Shown: positions 58,278 to 62,877 of the stretch, one piece after another | Position numbering within the stretch: the stretch's first letter is position 1 | How the letters are laid out: each line of letters starts with the position of its first letter | Assembly (NCBI GenBank): GCA_041753515.1 | Contig: JBGSUE010000032.1 | Coordinates: forward strand, 1-62,877 | Direction of reading: 5' to 3' | From: JBGSUE01 sp041753515 | GTDB lineage: Bacteria > Patescibacteriota > Microgenomatia > UBA10105 > UBA927 | Length of the DNA stretch: 62,877 nucleotides | Translations under genes and position numbers: made by a program | Notes under the pieces: model-generated | What the model saw: the letters and a program-made list of their open reading frames with translations, nothing else | Databases searched by the model: none | Told to the model about the DNA's origin: nothing

Positions 58278-61200
58278 ATGTCAAAATCTGTATCAAAACC
58301 ATCACGTATTATTTGGGGCAACCAGTATTCGAATTTACCAGAATTAGATCTCACGCTTGTCCAGAGAGAATCCTATCAATTGTTCTTGGAAAACGGAATA
58401 CGTGAACTACTCGAAGAGATTTCGCCAATATCAGATTTTACCGGAAAGAATTGGGAACTTTCATTTGGTGATTATTTTTTCGGTAAACCCCGTCTTACAC
58501 CCGGTCAGGCAAAGGACAAGGGCTTGACGTATGATATGTCGCTTCGGGTTATGACGACGCTTACGAATAAACAGAATGGTCATCATGTATCTCAGGAGGT
58601 TTTTCTTGGTGATATTCCTACCATGACGGAGCATGGGACTTTTATAATCAATGGAATTGAACGGTGCGTCGTGAATCAGCTTGTGAGGTCTCCGGGGATC
58701 TATTATACAGGTACAATCGATTCAACGACCGGGAGAACACTCTATAGTGCTGAAATCAGACCTATGCACGGCAGCTGGTTGGAATTTATTATTACCCGCA
58801 ATGATGTCATTATGGTTAGAATAGACAGAAGAAGGAAATTCGTAGCAAGTACATTTTTACGGACAATTGGATTAGGCTCCGATGATGATATCAAGCAATT
58901 TTTTTCTGAAGTGGATACAAACCATGATCATGCATATATTGATACGACATTGGCAAAAGATCCCACAAAAAATCAGACAGAGGCCGTTTTGGAATTTTAT
59001 CGCAAATTACGTCCCGGTGAGCCGGTCGTACTTGAAAATGCACAAGAACTTCTGCGTTCGATGTTTTTTGACTATCGCCGTTATTCACTTGAAAAAGTCG
59101 GACGATATAAAATGAACAAAAAATTGGGTATTGATGTACCTAATGATAAGGATCATTGGGTTTTAACCCGGGAGGATATTATCGGAAGCATCCGGTACTT
59201 GATACTTCTTGCCAACGGCAAAGGAGATGTGGACGATATTGACCATTTGGGAAACCGGAGAGTGCGTCGTGTCGGTGAACTCGTCATGACGAATGCATTC
59301 AGGGTTGGTTTATTGCGCCTTGAAAGATCTGTGCGTGAAAAAATGAGTTTAGCTGGTCCAACAGCTATTGATCTTACACCATCTCAACTTGTCAACGCAC
59401 GGCCGATAATTGCAGCAATTAATGATTTTTTCCGTACAAGTCAATTGTCGACAATTCTTGATCAGACAAATCCATTATCTGAAGTTGACAACCTTCGGAG
59501 GCTTACCGTTATGGGTATCGGTGGAATATCCAGAGAACGTGCATCGTTTTCGATACGTGATATCAATGCATCACAATACGGAAGAATCTGTCCGGTGCGA
59601 AGTCCTGAAGGGCCCAATATTGGACTTGTTACATACATGTCACTCTATACACGAGTGAATGACTATGGTTTTCTTGAAGCTCCATATAGAAAGATAGAAA
59701 AGATTTCGAATAATAACACGGTGAAAATGAAAATTACTGATCGTATTGAATATCTTGATGCAAGTGATGAACAGTATCATTATATTACACATGCAACAGT
59801 ACCAATCAATGATGAAGGGGAAATTGTTCATGCACGTGTTCCTGTCCGTTATAAGGGAGAATTTTTAGAAACTGATACTGAAAACGTAGAGTATATAGAT
59901 GCTGTACCAAGGGAAGTTGTCGGCGGACCTGCATCATTAATTCCATTTTTGGCCAATGATGAAGCCAATAGAGCATTGATGGGCACCCATATGCAATGCC
60001 AATCAGTTCCATTGCTCCTGCCTCAGTCGCCTATTGTTGGTACAGGAATGGAAGTATCAATAGCCGCGGCAATGGAACGGGTTATTACAGCAAAAGATGA
60101 AGGTGTAGTAACGTACGGAGACGGATCGAAAATCGAGGTTGAGTATCAGAATGGACAAACCGAATCATTTATTGTTGATAAGTTTTCACGTTCTTCACAG
60201 TCGACGTGCTACAACCAGAGAGTCATGGTGTCAACAGGAGATAAAGTCGTGAGAGGTAGTGTGCTTATTGATGGGCCGGCATGTGAAAATGGAGAGTTAG
60301 CGCTTGGGTCAAACGTGACAATCGCATATATGAGTTTCGACGGATTGGGGTATGAAGATGCAATAGTAATTTCGGAAAGATTGGTTCGTGAGGATATTTT
60401 GACAAGTATCAATATTGAGGAATATGAGGTCAGTGTTGTTGATACAAAGTTAGGACCGGAAGAGACAACACGTGATATTCCGAATGTGGGAGAAGAAGCG
60501 TTGCGCAATCTGGATACTGATGGAATTATTGTTGTGGGATCGGAAGTCGGACCGAATGACATCCTTGTAGGAAAGATTGCACCAAAGGGAGAAACTGAAC
60601 TTACCGCAGAAGAGCGTCTTCTTCGTGCAATATTCGGTGAAAAAGCCAGAGAAGTCCGCGATACAAGTTTACGGATTCCACACGGAGAACGTGGAACAGT
60701 TATTGATGTAAAAATATTAGATAAGGAAAAAGGTGATGAGCTTGAACCGGGAACTAATAGGAAAATTATTATCAAAGTTGCACAGGTGCGAAAAGTGGTA
60801 GTCGGAGATAAACTTGCAGGACGTCATGGCAATAAAGGGGTTATTTCAAAAATTGTTCCACAGGCAGATATGCCATATCTTGAGGACGGTACTGTCGTAG
60901 ATGTCATTATTTCGCCATTATCAGTGCTGTCGAGGATGAATTTAGGGCAGCTTATGGAGGCACATCTCGGATTTGCGGCAGAAAAATTAGGAAAGAAAAT
61001 TGGACTTCCGGTATTTGAGAAGATCAGGGAAGAGCTTATTACGGAAATGCTTCGGGAAGCAGGTTTGTCTGAAGACGGGAAGAGCATGTTGTTCGATGGA
61101 CGATCCGGAACCCCGTTTAAAGAACCGATAGTTGTTGGGACGGGATATATCATGAAGCTTATCCATATGGTAGAGGATAAAACTCATGCCAGATCAACAG

Positions 61201-61640
61201 GTCCATATTCCTTAGTTACACAGCAGCCGCTCGGAGGTAAAGCGCAGATGGGAGGACAACGTTTGGGTGAAATGGAGGTTTGGGCCCTCGAAGCACATAG
61301 AGCTTCACATATTTTGCAGGAAATGCTGACAATAAAATCAGATGATGTAGTCGGCCGTGCTAAAGCATTTGAAGCAATTGTAAAAGGAACGGATATTCCC
61401 GCCTCAACTGTACCGGAATCATTTAAAGTATTAGTAAAGGAACTACAGGCATTAGGACTCAATGTGAATCCGACTGGTGTTGTTCTCGCTAAGCCTTTTG
61501 TCCAAAACACACAAACTCAGACAGCATCTGATGAAGAAAAAACAGTTGTGGCAGCTAAGGAACTTGCATCAGCAAGCGGTGAAGAAAAGGTTGAAGATAT
61601 CCCGGAGGCGGTACAGGATGCTACAAGAGAGGAAGCATAA
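58278..61640 (+). CDS. rpoB: DNA-directed RNA polymerase beta subunit RpoB
   Basis: The 1120-residue protein has the conserved regions in order: the N-terminal protrusion, the rifampicin region (FRTSQLSTILDQTNPLSEVD, then GGISRERASFSIRDINASQY), SPEGPNIGLVTYMSLY, ILVGKIAPKGETELTAEE-type flap region, GDKLAGRHGNKGVISKI and the C-terminal EMEVWALEAHRASHILQE. It lacks the large inserts of E. coli RpoB. The C-terminal tail (about the last 45 residues) is a Glu/Ala-rich extension. It starts after a 146-bp leader with promoter and terminator-like hairpin; rpoC follows after 2 bp. Confidence 0.97.
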   Translation: MSKSVSKPSRIIWGNQYSNLPELDLTLVQRESYQLFLENGIRELLEEISPISDFTGKNWELSFGDYFFGKPRLTPGQAKDKGLTYDMSLRVMTTLTNKQNGHHVSQEVFLGDIPTMTEHGTFIINGIERCVVNQLVRSPGIYYTGTIDSTTGRTLYSAEIRPMHGSWLEFIITRNDVIMVRIDRRRKFVASTFLRTIGLGSDDDIKQFFSEVDTNHDHAYIDTTLAKDPTKNQTEAVLEFYRKLRPGEPVVLENAQELLRSMFFDYRRYSLEKVGRYKMNKKLGIDVPNDKDHWVLTREDIIGSIRYLILLANGKGDVDDIDHLGNRRVRRVGELVMTNAFRVGLLRLERSVREKMSLAGPTAIDLTPSQLVNARPIIAAINDFFRTSQLSTILDQTNPLSEVDNLRRLTVMGIGGISRERASFSIRDINASQYGRICPVRSPEGPNIGLVTYMSLYTRVNDYGFLEAPYRKIEKISNNNTVKMKITDRIEYLDASDEQYHYITHATVPINDEGEIVHARVPVRYKGEFLETDTENVEYIDAVPREVVGGPASLIPFLANDEANRALMGTHMQCQSVPLLLPQSPIVGTGMEVSIAAAMERVITAKDEGVVTYGDGSKIEVEYQNGQTESFIVDKFSRSSQSTCYNQRVMVSTGDKVVRGSVLIDGPACENGELALGSNVTIAYMSFDGLGYEDAIVISERLVREDILTSINIEEYEVSVVDTKLGPEETTRDIPNVGEEALRNLDTDGIIVVGSEVGPNDILVGKIAPKGETELTAEERLLRAIFGEKAREVRDTSLRIPHGERGTVIDVKILDKEKGDELEPGTNRKIIIKVAQVRKVVVGDKLAGRHGNKGVISKIVPQADMPYLEDGTVVDVIISPLSVLSRMNLGQLMEAHLGFAAEKLGKKIGLPVFEKIREELITEMLREAGLSEDGKSMLFDGRSGTPFKEPIVVGTGYIMKLIHMVEDKTHARSTGPYSLVTQQPLGGKAQMGGQRLGEMEVWALEAHRASHILQEMLTIKSDDVVGRAKAFEAIVKGTDIPASTVPESFKVLVKELQALGLNVNPTGVVLAKPFVQNTQTQTASDEEKTVVAAKELASASGEEKVEDIPEAVQDATREEA

Positions 61641-61642
61641 AT

Positions 61643-62877
61643 ATGGATAGAAAAGGAAATTTTAATAACATCATTGATTTTTCGGGTCTTCAGGTGAAGC
61701 TTGCTTCCCCTGACGAGATAAAATCGTGGTCGTACGGGGAAGTTACAAAACCGGAAACCATAAATTACAGAACCCTGAAACCTGAAAAAGACGGGTTATT
61801 TGATGAACGGATTTTCGGTCCCACAAAAGACTGGGAATGTTATTGCGGAAAATATAAAAGGATACGGTACCGGGGGATTATATGCGATAAATGCGGCGTT
61901 GAGGTGACTCAAAGCAAAGTCCGCCGTGAACGGATGGGGCATATTACATTAGCTGCGCCGGTTGTTCATGTATGGTTTTTCAAGGGTGCTCCATCCAAGT
62001 TGTCTTTGCTTTTGGATATAAGCCCACGCGCGCTTGAAGGTGTTATATATTTTGCACAATATTTAATCATAAAAGTAGATGAAGAAAAAAAGAAAAGTGT
62101 TATTGAAAAAATTCAGCAGACTGGTGAGAAACGCATACACGATGTGGAAGAAAAATTTGAAACGGAAAAGAAAGCAAAATATGAAGAGTCCGACAGTCAA
62201 AAGAAAAACCTTAAAGAAAAATTGAAAAGTGAAACAAAAGAAGTTGCACTCTCAGAGCTTGAGCTGAAGGTAAAACAGGAAATTAAGAATTTGGAAGAGC
62301 AGATGAAAAAAGAGATCGAAAAAACAAAACAGGTTCTTGACTCGCTTCTTTCAATTGTCCGCAGCATACGGCAATTCGCAACATTATCTGAAGATGAATA
62401 TTTAAGACTTCTGGATTACGATGCAACGTCGTGTTTTACTGTTGCAATGGGTGCAGAGGCTATATCGGACGTTATAACAAAGATTGATCTGGACAAACTT
62501 GCAGCTGATTTGCGTGAAGAGATCCAAGGAAGTTCCGGACAGCGTCATATCAAAGCTACGAAGCGATTGCGGGTGGTAGATGGTATTCGCAGGGCTCATG
62601 TTAATCCTTCCTGGATGATTATGAATATTTTGCCGGTTATCCCGCCGGATTTGCGTCCGATGGTTCAATTGACAGGCGGCCGGTTTGCGACAAGCGATTT
62701 GAATGATTTATACAGACGGGTGATTAATCGGAATAATAGATTGCGGCATCTCATGGATCTGGGAGCTCCGGAAATAATTTTGCGCAACGAAAAACGAATG
62801 CTTCAGGAGGCTGTAGATAGTCTTATTGATGCAACTCAGCGTCCGTCATCCCGTGCTGTTATTCAGCCTCTGCGATC
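61643..62877 (+). CDS. rpoC: DNA-directed RNA polymerase beta' subunit RpoC (3' truncated by window edge)
   Basis: The first 411 residues are present. They include the N-terminal SWSYGEVTKPETINYRTLKP, the zinc-binding CYCGKYKRIRYRGIICDKCG, and RRERMGHITLAAPVVHVWFF. Later come MGAEAISDVI and the lid and clamp region (LTGGRFATSDLNDLYRRVIN, RNEKRMLQEAVDSLID). Between about residues 145 and 235 a highly charged Lys/Glu coiled coil replaces the short loop of E. coli RpoC. The active-site NADFDGD lies past the window end. It follows rpoB by 2 bp as in most bacteria. Confidence 0.97.
   Translation, partial: MDRKGNFNNIIDFSGLQVKLASPDEIKSWSYGEVTKPETINYRTLKPEKDGLFDERIFGPTKDWECYCGKYKRIRYRGIICDKCGVEVTQSKVRRERMGHITLAAPVVHVWFFKGAPSKLSLLLDISPRALEGVIYFAQYLIIKVDEEKKKSVIEKIQQTGEKRIHDVEEKFETEKKAKYEESDSQKKNLKEKLKSETKEVALSELELKVKQEIKNLEEQMKKEIEKTKQVLDSLLSIVRSIRQFATLSEDEYLRLLDYDATSCFTVAMGAEAISDVITKIDLDKLAADLREEIQGSSGQRHIKATKRLRVVDGIRRAHVNPSWMIMNILPVIPPDLRPMVQLTGGRFATSDLNDLYRRVINRNNRLRHLMDLGAPEIILRNEKRMLQEAVDSLIDATQRPSSRAVIQPLR

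Overview
The window reads as one contiguous piece of a small-genome, monoderm bacterial chromosome with standard stop usage (TGA is a working stop, seen in many ATGA overlaps). Gene content points to the Candidate Phyla Radiation (Patescibacteria), probably Microgenomates-like. This is an inference from several traits together: an AlaRS without its C-terminal domain, an archaeal-type AMP phosphorylase, GapN, a lone RRM protein, a compact type IV pilus set without outer-membrane parts, a sortase, many single-pass proteins with Thr/Pro-rich linkers, and very few Shine-Dalgarno sites. No tRNA, rRNA, CRISPR array, insertion sequence or prophage was recognised.

Layout. 1-2.0 kb: end of a P-type cation ATPase, MscL, a YjjX-type nucleotidase, and a convergent RelE/Phd toxin-antitoxin pair. 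2.0-8.0 kb: a Cys-rich secreted protein, a histone-deacetylase-family enzyme overlapping an ADP-forming acyl-CoA synthetase/GNAT fusion, and TypA. 8.1-16.9 kb: a soluble histidine kinase and receiver protein leading into pilB, pilC, a pilM-pilN fusion, pilO, a small membrane protein and a prepilin, then two membrane-associated unknowns. 17.2-25.4 kb: UppP, an MFS transporter, flavodoxin, secreted unknowns, a frameshifted gene, an RRM protein, a YkuK-like protein, a cupredoxin-like protein and a class A PBP. 25.5-35.5 kb: a 1206-residue unknown protein, an SDR, a transglutaminase-like protein, a second class A PBP, a degenerate PP2C-like protein and a mucin-like repeat surface protein. 35.5-44.8 kb: GapN, a PEGA/SH3 protein, then on the minus strand a polyprenyl-phosphate and glycan cluster (UbiA/DPPR-synthase type, WecA type, GT39-like, two GT2) with TatD. 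45-50.9 kb: MetRS, RmuC, Nudix, a 0.6-kb gene-free structured region, a cupin and an MFS transporter. 50.9-62.9 kb: AlaRS, a membrane protein joining an actin-like fold to a baseplate-J-like region, sortase, AMP phosphorylase, a zinc ribbon, MltG, rpoB and the start of rpoC.

How it fits together. Much of the window builds a Gram-positive-like envelope: lipid-carrier recycling (UppP), polyprenyl-linked sugar transfer, peptidoglycan synthesis and trimming (two PBP1A, MltG), a sortase, a type IV pilus with its own two-component system, and several anchored surface proteins.

Two themes cut across the genes. First, at least eighteen genes have a -10 hexamer only 6 to 9 nt before the start codon, the spacing expected of leaderless mRNAs; the most compact case is a 21-bp divergent interval between alaS and an MFS gene with overlapping -10 boxes. 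Second, two families of short inverted-repeat elements sit between genes, and one seems to have separated a glycosyltransferase gene from its original first codons. The strongest candidates for undescribed biology are the structured 48.3-48.8 kb region, the actin-like/baseplate-J-like membrane protein beside the sortase, and the 1206-residue protein.
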